Assembly (NCBI GenBank): GCA_949739465.1
Contig: CATIYQ010000121.1
Span: 1 to 7,258 of the forward strand
From: an uncultured Peptococcaceae bacterium
Lineage (GTDB): Bacteria > Bacillota > Dehalobacteriia > UBA4068 > JAAVYR01
Length of the DNA stretch: 7,258 nt
Direction: 5' to 3'
Positions 1 to 4,736 of this stretch are shown one piece after another; the stretch's first letter is position 1, and the number at the start of each line of letters is the position of its first letter. Under the pieces are notes generated by a model. The model was not told where the DNA came from and searched no databases. It was given only the letters and a program-made list of their open reading frames with translations. The position numbers were made by a program, and so were the translations under genes.

Positions 1-198
1 GAGGAACACAACATCATGGGCGGCTTAGGCGGCGCAGTGGCGGAAGTCTTAGGCGAATGCTGTCCCGTACCCCTGGAACGAGTAGGCTTAAACGATGTTT
101 TCGGGCAGAGTGGCAAACCCCAAGAATTGCTGGAGGAATATGGACTGACGGCGGCAAATATCGCCGCCAAGGCGAAAAAAGCCATCAGCCGCAAATAA
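1..198 (+). CDS. tkt: Transketolase, C-terminal end (partial)
   Basis: This is the 3' end of a gene that begins before the window; it is open from base 1 in frame 1 and stops at TAA 196-198, giving 65 residues. It opens with EEHNIMGGLGGAVAEVL and continues with RVGLNDVFGQSG, ELLEEYGLT and a lysine-rich helical tail, the usual conserved run of the transketolase C-terminal domain. Transketolase moves two-carbon ketol units between sugar phosphates in the pentose phosphate pathway, using thiamine diphosphate, in the cytoplasm. Many Firmicutes split the enzyme into two subunits, and this could be the C-terminal subunit of such a pair or the end of a full-length enzyme. DXP synthase has a related C-terminal domain, but the EEHN-type motif and the FGQSG block fit transketolase better. 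The gene ends in a hairpin terminator ten bases downstream and is convergent with the next gene. Confidence 0.9.
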   Translation, partial: EEHNIMGGLGGAVAEVLGECCPVPLERVGLNDVFGQSGKPQELLEEYGLTAANIAAKAKKAISRK

Positions 199-207
199 AA
201 CAGAATA

Positions 208-251
208 AAATAAAAAGGACTTGCAATTTTTATTGCAGGTCCTTTTTATTT
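208..251. terminator. Bidirectional intrinsic terminator
   Basis: Bases 208-227 pair with 232-251 around a four-base TTTT loop, giving about 20 pairs with one G-T wobble. The G+C part is GGAC/GTCC. The stem is flanked by A-runs on the left and T-runs on the right, so it reads as a terminator on both strands. It lies 9 bases after the transketolase stop and 4 bases after the stop of the convergent minus-strand gene, so both genes probably share it. Confidence 0.85.
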
Positions 252-255
252 GAAA

Positions 256-774
256 TTAGGCGGGGCAGCAGTCGTAGCCAAGGTTGAAGAAAATCCAGAG
301 GTTCTTCTCAAAAGGGGCATAAAGCTGCTTATAAAGTCGGTCCACAGTGTACAGTTTATCTCGAAGGGAGTCCAGTGGCAAGGATTCCAGCAGGTCGTTG
401 AAGATATCGTTTTGTAAATCTTTTGTGTTTTGGTATTCTTCGTCGTTTTTGATTTTCGCTATGTAGCGTTGGTAGGCAATATCCTTTTTCATTTCACCGT
501 TTAACTTGGCGTCTCTGCCTGCCACATAGGCTTTGTGTGGGTCGAAGAAACTTGCTTCCTGCTCCAGGAACATTTTGTAATTTTCCCAGCCTGTCTTTTG
601 CTCTTCACTGAAAAAGGCTTGCTCTAATATGTTGCAATGGGTGTTGTAGAGTTCGTAAGAACCCCTGTTTTCATTTTCTTTTTGGTTTTCTTCGATGATT
701 AACTTCATCAGACAGTGAATACATTCTTGGGTGGTGGGACTGAGATTTATAACGGCGACGATGTCTTCTAACAT
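256..774 (-). CDS. Hypothetical protein, 172 residues, probably helical and cytoplasmic
   Basis: I do not recognise this protein with confidence. It is 172 residues, strongly charged, predicted helical by eye, with no signal peptide or membrane segment. A CIHC pair lies at residues 18-21, a lone Cys at 47, and the chain ends in DCCPA (Cys 169-170); whether these bind metal is unknown. SEEQKTGWENY (56-66) followed by AYVAGRDAKLNGEM (82-95) loosely recalls small phage or mobile-element proteins of the DUF6809 type, from memory and untested. The start is ATG at 774-772, because AGGAG at 788-784 lies 9 bases upstream; the in-frame TTG at 783 touches that site and cannot use it. The gene is divergent from an XRE regulator, with about 140 bases of dyad-rich DNA between them, so that regulator may control it. 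It shares a terminator with transketolase. That the gene is real is likely; its role is unknown. Confidence 0.75.
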   Translation of the reverse strand: MLEDIVAVINLSPTTQECIHCLMKLIIEENQKENENRGSYELYNTHCNILEQAFFSEEQKTGWENYKMFLEQEASFFDPHKAYVAGRDAKLNGEMKKDIAYQRYIAKIKNDEEYQNTKDLQNDIFNDLLESLPLDSLRDKLYTVDRLYKQLYAPFEKNLWIFFNLGYDCCPA

Positions 775-783
775 GATTATCAA

Positions 784-788
784 CTCCT
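784..788 (-). promoter_or_regulatory. Ribosome binding site of the hypothetical gene
   Basis: On the minus strand AGGAG (788 to 784) precedes ATG 774-772 by 9 bases. The TTG at 783-781 would extend the protein by three residues but directly abuts the site, so the ATG is preferred. Confidence 0.75.
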
Positions 789-812
789 AAAAATAGTTTA
801 TGTGATAGTTTG

Positions 813-836
813 TATATTGCAATGTGTCGCAATATA
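813..836. promoter_or_regulatory. Perfect 8-bp inverted repeat, candidate operator
   Basis: TATATTGC (813-820) and GCAATATA (829-836) form a perfect dyad with an 8-base spacer, inside the divergent spacer between the minus-strand hypothetical gene and the XRE gene at 916. A size of 24 bases suits a dimeric HTH repressor. On the plus strand a weak promoter overlaps it: TTGTAT (810-815), a 17-base gap, then TATAGA (833-838). A repressor bound here would block that promoter. A nearby direct repeat, ATAGTTT at 793-799 and 805-811, lies on the side of the minus-strand gene. The dyad is seen; its role as an operator for the neighbouring XRE protein is inference. Confidence 0.45.
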
Positions 837-850
837 GAGGTTTTTTAATT

Positions 851-899
851 GCTATCCTAAGAATACAACCCCATGTATTGGGGCATATTTTAGAATAGC
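851..899. repeat. Long imperfect dyad just upstream of the XRE start
   Basis: The outer arms GCTAT...CTAA and TTAG...ATAGC, and the perfect core CCCCA (869-873) / TGGGG (879-883) around TGTAT, make an imperfect hairpin of nearly 50 bases with a few mismatches and a small bulge. It ends one base before the AAGGTG ribosome binding site (900-905) of the XRE gene. If transcription starts near the candidate promoter at 810-838, the hairpin lies in the 5' leader and could limit ribosome access. It could equally be a DNA operator. There is no T-tract on either strand, so it is not a normal terminator. Confidence 0.5.
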
Positions 900-915
900 A
901 AGGTGTGATAATAAG

Positions 916-1161
916 ATGAATAATAGATATCCTCAAATACTTGCCGAAAGAATAAAGTTTTTGTGCGAGAGGAGAGGTATAACACAGTATCAACTGGGTG
1001 TTATGAGTGGTTTGGGACACACTACTATTAGTAGCATCATGATTGGAAAAAGTGCGAATCCAAAAATTCAAACGCTGCATAAAATCGCTTTAGGGCTTAG
1101 CATGACCTTAGCAGAGTTTTTGGACTTTCCAGAGCTAAATAATTTTTCTTTTGATGAGTAA
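916..1161 (+). CDS. Small XRE-family helix-turn-helix protein, 81 residues
   Basis: This is a stand-alone lambda-Cro/XRE DNA-binding domain. Helix 1 is about residues 9-19 (LAERIKFLCER), the HTH first helix starts at TQYQLGVMSG (23-32) and the recognition helix is HTTISSIMIG (35-44). SANPKIQTLHKIALGL and the closing MTLAEFLDFPEL are the usual fourth and fifth helices of this group in gut Firmicutes. There is no effector domain, so it probably acts as a dimeric repressor or as an accessory binding protein. ATG 916 is preceded by AAGGTG (900-905) at 10 bases. The gene diverges from the 172-residue hypothetical gene and the spacer holds two dyads, which suggests autoregulation and control of that gene. 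A second XRE gene follows 119 bases downstream. The family is clear; the targets are inferred. Confidence 0.9.
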   Translation: MNNRYPQILAERIKFLCERRGITQYQLGVMSGLGHTTISSIMIGKSANPKIQTLHKIALGLSMTLAEFLDFPELNNFSFDE

Positions 1162-1218
1162 ATTTTAATATTCTTTGTTGTTGAGAACTTTTGGGTGAAA
1201 ACACTTCTTTTGGAACAT

Positions 1219-1224
1219 TATAAT
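1219..1224 (+). promoter_or_regulatory. Candidate -10 box for the second XRE gene
   Basis: TATAAT at 1219-1224 matches the sigma-A -10 consensus in the very A+T-rich spacer 1162-1280. No good -35 sits at the right distance: the best hexamers 17-18 bases upstream are GTGAAA (1195-1200) or TGAAAA (1196-1201). A perfect A+T palindrome, AATTTTA-TT-TAAAATT (1226-1241), lies just downstream and could be an operator over the start point, or chance in such biased sequence. Confidence 0.35.
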
Positions 1225-1280
1225 AAATTTTATTTAAAATTACAATATAGTTAAATAATCTAAGAATTGGGAGTAAGTAG

Positions 1281-1655
1281 ATGGAACTAGATTATGTAGC
1301 TATTGGTTCACGTATTAAAAAAGCAAGAATAAACACAAATATGACCCAGGAAAAACTCGCTAATGAAGTAGGTGTATCTACTCGATTCATCAACAATATT
1401 GAGCGTGGCGATAAGGGTATGAGTTTGGAAACCCTAGTAGGTATTGCTAACGTCCTTGCTGTTTCGGCAGACGATTTGCTCTGTGATAATTTGGCTCATG
1501 CTTTTCATGTCTATAATAAGGAAGCCCAAATGGTTTTTGATAAATGCCAGGAAAGAAACGCACCTGTTTTGGTTAGTATCTTAGCGGCAGCCAATGATGC
1601 TTTGGAGCAAGAGGATAGATTTCAAGAGCGATTGAATAGGAAAAAAGACGATTAA
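1281..1655 (+). CDS. XRE-family transcriptional regulator, 124 residues
   Basis: The N-terminal half is an XRE helix-turn-helix domain: GSRIKKARINTNMTQEKLA (9-27), recognition helix VSTRFINNIERG (32-43), then MSLETLVGIANVLAVSADDLL (47-67). This is the common form in Clostridia and Negativicutes. The C-terminal part (about 75-124) is helical and charged, with a hydrophobic stretch VLVSILAAANDALEQ (96-110), and may serve for dimerisation. No ligand-binding domain is seen. ATG 1281 follows GGGAG (1269-1273) at 7 bases, a strong site. The gene lies in line with the 81-residue XRE gene but has its own candidate -10 box and its own terminator, so it may be read alone or with its neighbour. Together with the divergent hypothetical gene it forms an accessory-looking block between two housekeeping loci. 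The targets are unknown. Confidence 0.9.
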   Translation: MELDYVAIGSRIKKARINTNMTQEKLANEVGVSTRFINNIERGDKGMSLETLVGIANVLAVSADDLLCDNLAHAFHVYNKEAQMVFDKCQERNAPVLVSILAAANDALEQEDRFQERLNRKKDD

Positions 1656-1685
1656 AAAGAGAACGGAATTCCCGTTCTCTTTTTT
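1654..1685 (+). terminator. Intrinsic terminator after the second XRE gene
   Basis: AAAAAGAGAACGG (1654-1666) pairs perfectly with CCGTTCTCTTTTT (1672-1684) around AATTC, ending in a six-base T-run. The stem starts inside the TAA stop codon, so it clearly belongs to this gene. Confidence 0.92.
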
Positions 1686-1708
1686 GATGTTTTGTTCTGC
1701 TGTTCTGA

Positions 1709-1722
1709 GGGGCATTTGCCCC
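1709..1722. repeat. Short perfect hairpin
   Basis: GGGGCA-TT-TGCCCC is a perfect 6-bp dyad. It is followed by GAAGA-AAA-TCTTC (1723-1735), a second small dyad at the edge of the left repeat copy. Neither has a T-tract. They could be end structures of the repeat element. Confidence 0.5.
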
Positions 1723-1728
1723 GAAGAA

Positions 1729-1896
1729 AATCTTCCATACCATTGCGGGGAAGGGCGGCTGTTTGTCGCGGGGAACGTAACCTTATGGCGAGGCTGCCAG
1801 GTTAAGACAACCAGACGCCTGTTTGCTTCTTTACAAAGAAGAAAAAGAAAATATGCCCAAGGTTGTTGCGTTGTAGTGAAGAGCTGCAAGAAGTAG
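1729..1896 (+). repeat. Repeat copy 1, left arm of a long imperfect inverted repeat
   Basis: Read on the plus strand, this copy shares ordered blocks with the reverse complement of 1923-2101. They are AATCTT, then CATT...CGGGGA, CTGTTTG-CG-GGGGA (1759-1774), TGGCGA-GC (1786-1794), CAACCAG-CG (1808-1817), TTCTTT (1827-1832), an AAA/GAA-rich run, GCCCAAG (1855-1861), and finally AAGTAGC (1890-1896). Between CTGTTTG and GCCCAAG the two copies align almost without gaps, differing by about three bases in length. The middle is clearly diverged, so this is an old duplication or two separate insertions of one dispersed repeat, not a recent hairpin. Confidence 0.65.
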
Positions 1897-1922
1897 CGTG
1901 TATCTTTCTGGAAAAGTTACTT

Positions 1923-2101
1923 GCTACTTGTTGTGTGTTGGGCAGTTGCTATGCGTTATCTTGGGCGATTTCTCGTTCTTTTTCCAAAAGAACCAAAAGT
2001 GCCGCCTGGTTGCCCTAGTAAGTGCGTCGCCACTACCTTTCTCTCCCCTCGGCAAACAGGCGGCGAGTCCCCGATGAATGTTGAGATGATTTGGAAAGAT
2101 T
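1923..2101 (-). repeat. Repeat copy 2, right arm of a long imperfect inverted repeat
   Basis: This is the same sequence as copy 1 on the opposite strand. It runs from GCTACTT (1923-1929) through CTTGGGC (1960-1966), CGCCTGGTTGC (2003-2013) and TCCCCTCGGCAAACAG (2044-2059) to CCCCGATGAATG (2069-2080) and GGAAAGATT (2093-2101). About 26 bases separate the arms. Read on the minus strand it has in-frame stops where copy 1 is open, which argues against a coding role. The family cannot be named from this window alone. Confidence 0.65.
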
Positions 2102-2106
2102 AAAGT

Positions 2107-2155
2107 AAATAAGCCAAGGAACAGAAAAATGAAATGTTCTTTGGCTTTTTATTTT
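2107..2155 (+). terminator. Intrinsic terminator without a recognisable upstream gene
   Basis: AAGCCAAGGAACA (2111-2123) pairs with TGTTCTTTGGCTT (2135-2147), 13 pairs with one G-T, around an 11-base loop, followed by TTTTT and ATTTT. The form is strong and points to the plus strand. The preceding XRE gene already has its own terminator, so this one would end a transcript from the repeat region. It also insulates the repair operon promoter, which begins eight bases further on. Confidence 0.8.
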
Positions 2156-2162
2156 ATCTCCA

Positions 2163-2191
2163 TTGACCCCGAACAATTGTTCTAGTATAAT
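2163..2191 (+). promoter_or_regulatory. Sigma-A promoter of the yfcE-like/uvrB/uvrA operon
   Basis: TTGACC (2163-2168, five of six to consensus), a 17-base spacer and TATAAT (2186-2191, perfect) make a near-ideal promoter. Start of transcription is expected near 2198, giving a leader of about 43 bases with a small CGCT-AAAC-AGCG hairpin (2210-2221) before the ribosome binding site. It is the only good promoter seen before uvrA, and the genes behind it are closely spaced, so all three are probably co-transcribed. Confidence 0.9.
2171..2182. promoter_or_regulatory. LexA (SOS) box inside the operon promoter
   Basis: GAACAATTGTTC is a perfect 12-base palindrome, preceded by C, and matches the GAAC-N4-GTTC core of the Bacillus/Firmicute LexA operator (consensus CGAAC-N4-GTTYC). 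It lies between the -35 and -10 boxes, where bound LexA would block RNA polymerase. uvrB and uvrA are classic SOS genes, so context and motif agree. DNA damage would trigger RecA-driven LexA cleavage and induce the operon. The lexA gene itself is not in the window. Confidence 0.9.
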
Positions 2192-2240
2192 AAGGATACG
2201 AAAAAACCACGCTAAACAGCGGGCAGAAAGAGGTGTTTCC

Positions 2241-2720
2241 ATGAAGATTGCAGTCTTGTCCGATACCCACTATATTGCAGGGTTCACACGGTTTCCTACA
2301 GATTTTTGGCAGCAGTTTCAAGGCGTGGAGATGATTCTCCATTGTGGCGATATTGGCGATAAGGAACTGTATACAGACCTAACCGCTCTTGCGCCCGTAA
2401 CAGCCGTGTTAGGCAATAACGACGGCGCAGTTTTCGGAGGAACTCTTCCCGAGCGGCAGCTGTTTGCCATAGAAGAGGTGCGAATCGGTATGTTTCACGG
2501 TCACCGCTGGTGCGCGCCTTTTGGCTTTACCAAGGCGGACATTGACCTCTTGCTTTGCGGACACACCCATGTGCCGCGGGACGAGATGATAGACGGCATT
2601 CGTGTGATCAATCCCGGCAGCGTTACCAGACCTCGCGGCGGCTCTCAGCCGTCTATGGGCATTTTGGAAATACAAGGAAAAGAAATAAACTGGCAGCCAC
2701 TTACGCTGCATAGAGACTAG
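2241..2720 (+). CDS. YfcE/MJ0936-family metallophosphoesterase
   Basis: This is a small calcineurin-like phosphoesterase of 159 residues, the normal size for the YfcE/MJ0936/YsnB group. The metal-binding motifs are all present and in order: D8 and H10 (LSDTH), G36-D37 (HCGDIGD), GNND 58-61, HGH 86-88 and GHTH 107-110, followed by the family's NPGS (124-127) and RPRGG. Members hydrolyse phosphodiesters in vitro with two divalent metals, often manganese; the natural substrate is generally unknown. No signal peptide is seen, so it should be cytoplasmic. ATG 2241 is chosen because AGAGGTG (2229-2235) precedes it and the family start MKIAVLSDTH fits exactly; an in-frame TTG at 2163 is part of the -35 box. 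The gene is the first of the LexA-controlled operon, 12 bases ahead of uvrB. A role in handling DNA-repair products is possible but not shown; it could be co-located without working in repair. Confidence 0.93.
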   Translation: MKIAVLSDTHYIAGFTRFPTDFWQQFQGVEMILHCGDIGDKELYTDLTALAPVTAVLGNNDGAVFGGTLPERQLFAIEEVRIGMFHGHRWCAPFGFTKADIDLLLCGHTHVPRDEMIDGIRVINPGSVTRPRGGSQPSMGILEIQGKEINWQPLTLHRD

Positions 2721-2732
2721 GCAGGTGAAATT

Positions 2733-4709
2733 ATGGGATTGTTTCAATTACACAGCAATTTTCAGCTGACAGGGGACCAGCCTAAGGCGGTAGATTCTTT
2801 GGTAGCGGGCATTGAGAACGGGGAGCGGCATCAGGTGCTCCTGGGGGTGACAGGCTCGGGGAAGACCTTTACCATGGCGAATACCATTGCCCGCATTGAC
2901 CGACCAACCCTGGTTATCGCACACAATAAGACATTGGCGGCTCAGCTCTGCGGCGAGTTCAAAGAGTTTTTCCCGGAAAACGCCGTGGAATATTTTGTGT
3001 CCTATTATGACTACTATCAACCAGAAGCCTACATCGCCCAAAGCGATACGTATATCGCTAAGGACGCCGCTATCAACGAAGAAATCGAGAAACTGCGCCA
3101 CTCGGCAACAGCCGCCCTTTTAGAGCGGCGAGATGTGATTATTGTCGCCAGTGTTTCTACTATTTACGGCTTGGGCGACCCCGAAGAATACCAGGGGATG
3201 TCTTTGAGCCTTCGGGTAGGGCAGGAAATCTCTCGGGAGGATATTCTCAAAAAGCTGGTGGAAATCCAATATACCAGAAATGACATTGACTTTCAGCGGG
3301 GGACGTTTCGCGTGCGGGGCGATGTTATCGAGATTATTCCTGCGGGCATTAGTGAAAAAGCCTTGCGGGTGGAGCTATTCGGCGATGAAATCGAGCGTAT
3401 CAGCGAAGTGGATATTGTGACAGGGGAGATATTGGCAGGCAGACGGCATCTTTGGGTATTCCCCAACAGCCACTATGCCACCAGTAAAGAGACCCTGGAA
3501 AAGGCCGTCGTTTCTATTAAAAAAGAATTGGGCGAGCGGTTGGCGGAGCTAAGAGAAGCTAATAAACTGCTGGAAGCCCAGCGGCTGGAGGAGCGCACTA
3601 ATTTTGACCTGGAAATCATGATGGAAATGGGCTATTGCCAGGGCATTGAGAACTATTCTCTTTATCTCTCTAATCGAAAAGCAGGAGACGCGCCTTATAC
3701 CCTATTAGACTATTTTCCCGATGACTTTGTGGTATTCATCGACGAAAGCCATGTGACCGTGCCGCAAATCCGCGGCATGTATAACGGTGACCGAGCGCGG
3801 AAGGAAAACCTAATTAAGTACGGTTTCCGTTTACCTTCTGCCTTAGAAAACAGACCGTTGCAATTTCCGGAATTTGAAGCCAAAACCCATCAGCTGGTTT
3901 ATGTGTCTGCTACTCCCGGACCTTATGAGCTGGAACACGCCGGCAATATGGTAGAGCAGATTATCCGTCCTACGGGGCTATTAGACCCCGAAGTGGAGGT
4001 GCGTCCTGTTCAGGGGCAGATAGACGATTTATTGGAAGAAATCCGTATCTCTTGCGAAAAGGGGCAGCGGGTGCTGGTGACGACCCTGACCAAAAAAATG
4101 GCGGAGGACTTAACAGAATACCTGAAAAAAGCGGGCGTGAAGGTTCGTTATCTCCACTCGGAGGTAAAGACCTTGGAGCGCATGTCCATTGTGCGGGATT
4201 TACGGCTAGGGGTATTTGACGTGCTGGTAGGTATCAACCTGCTGCGAGAGGGGCTGGATATGCCGGAGGTTGCCCTAGTTGCCATCTTAGATGGAGACAA
4301 AGAAGGGTTCTTACGGTCGGAGCAATCTCTCATTCAGACCATTGGTCGGGCGGCGCGAAATGCTGAGGGCAGAGTGATTATCTATGCCGACCGTATGACA
4401 GGCTCTATGGACAGAGCTATCACGGAAACTGCCCGTCGCCGTAAGATACAACAGGCTTATAACGAGGAACATGGCATTACGCCGACGACCATCGTCAAAG
4501 CCGTCAGTGATGTGCTTTCTGCGGTGGTGCCGATAGACGAAAAGAAAAAATCCATGTCAAAGCCGCCGGAGCTGATGACCAGGAAAGAACGGGAGCGGCT
4601 CATTCGCTCCTTGGAAAAAGAAATGCGGGATGCGGCGCGGCGGTTGGAATTTGAACAGGCGGCAGAGCTTCGAGACGCTCTCATGGAAATCCGCGCGGCG
4701 AACGGCTAA
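2733..4709 (+). CDS. uvrB: Excinuclease ABC subunit UvrB
   Basis: UvrB is the damage-verifying helicase-like ATPase of nucleotide excision repair; UvrA loads it onto DNA and it then recruits UvrC for incision. The 658-residue length is typical and all landmarks are intact. These are Walker A GVTGSGKT (38-45), the beta-hairpin tyrosine cluster YYDYYQPEAY (91-100) that inserts beside lesions, DESH (337-340), SATP (392-395), GINLLREGLDMPE (500-512), the arginine-finger motif QTIGRAARN (535-543), and a C-terminal UVR domain (about 617-652) that contacts UvrC. ATG 2733 follows AGGTG (2723-2727) at 5 bases, and the usual family start (F-LHSNFQLTGDQP) fits. It lies 12 bases after the phosphoesterase and 27 bases before uvrA, so it should follow the LexA-controlled promoter. 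The gene looks fully functional. Confidence 0.98.
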   Translation: MGLFQLHSNFQLTGDQPKAVDSLVAGIENGERHQVLLGVTGSGKTFTMANTIARIDRPTLVIAHNKTLAAQLCGEFKEFFPENAVEYFVSYYDYYQPEAYIAQSDTYIAKDAAINEEIEKLRHSATAALLERRDVIIVASVSTIYGLGDPEEYQGMSLSLRVGQEISREDILKKLVEIQYTRNDIDFQRGTFRVRGDVIEIIPAGISEKALRVELFGDEIERISEVDIVTGEILAGRRHLWVFPNSHYATSKETLEKAVVSIKKELGERLAELREANKLLEAQRLEERTNFDLEIMMEMGYCQGIENYSLYLSNRKAGDAPYTLLDYFPDDFVVFIDESHVTVPQIRGMYNGDRARKENLIKYGFRLPSALENRPLQFPEFEAKTHQLVYVSATPGPYELEHAGNMVEQIIRPTGLLDPEVEVRPVQGQIDDLLEEIRISCEKGQRVLVTTLTKKMAEDLTEYLKKAGVKVRYLHSEVKTLERMSIVRDLRLGVFDVLVGINLLREGLDMPEVALVAILDGDKEGFLRSEQSLIQTIGRAARNAEGRVIIYADRMTGSMDRAITETARRRKIQQAYNEEHGITPTTIVKAVSDVLSAVVPIDEKKKSMSKPPELMTRKERERLIRSLEKEMRDAARRLEFEQAAELRDALMEIRAANG

Positions 4710-4736
4710 AATAAAAAGATAAGGACAGAAAACATC

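Larger units (their letters stand above)
1686..2162. other. Gene-free stretch with repeats and an orphan terminator
   Basis: No convincing gene was found in these 477 bases. The open frames here lack good ribosome binding sites, start mostly at TTG, and read straight through repeat copies whose counterparts contain stops. The stretch holds a short perfect hairpin (1709-1722), a pair of diverged repeat copies facing each other (1729-1896 and 1923-2101) and an intrinsic terminator (2107-2155). It reads like intergenic DNA with a dispersed repeat. Confidence 0.7.

Noticed and set aside
851..899. The dyad upstream of the XRE gene as an intrinsic terminator
   Set aside because: Neither strand has a T-tract after the stem; the plus side runs straight into a ribosome binding site.
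787..1080. Minus-strand open frame of 97 codons overlapping the 81-residue XRE gene
   Set aside because: It covers the dyad-rich control region and the opposite strand of a clear XRE gene, and its translation has no family character.
1581..1896. Open frames on both strands across 1581-1889 and 1684-1896
   Set aside because: They run through a terminator or a repeat copy, and the low-complexity basic translations fit read-through of the repeat rather than a protein.
1921..2103. Plus-strand 60-codon frame just before the orphan terminator
   Set aside because: It starts at TTG without a ribosome binding site and translates repeat copy 2 on its antisense side. It was considered because the TAA sits close to the terminator, but the support is too thin.
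2118..2139. GGAAC...GTTC in the orphan terminator as a second LexA box
   Set aside because: The half-sites are much too far apart for the four-base LexA spacing; they are simply the two arms of the terminator stem.
2163..2240. TTG at 2163 as an upstream start of the phosphoesterase
   Set aside because: That TTG is the -35 box. The transcript should begin near 2198, and the family start matches ATG 2241 with its own ribosome binding site.
2033..2342. Minus-strand frames over the SOS promoter and the phosphoesterase start
   Set aside because: They overlap a strong promoter, LexA box and a well-supported gene on the other strand; these are shadows.
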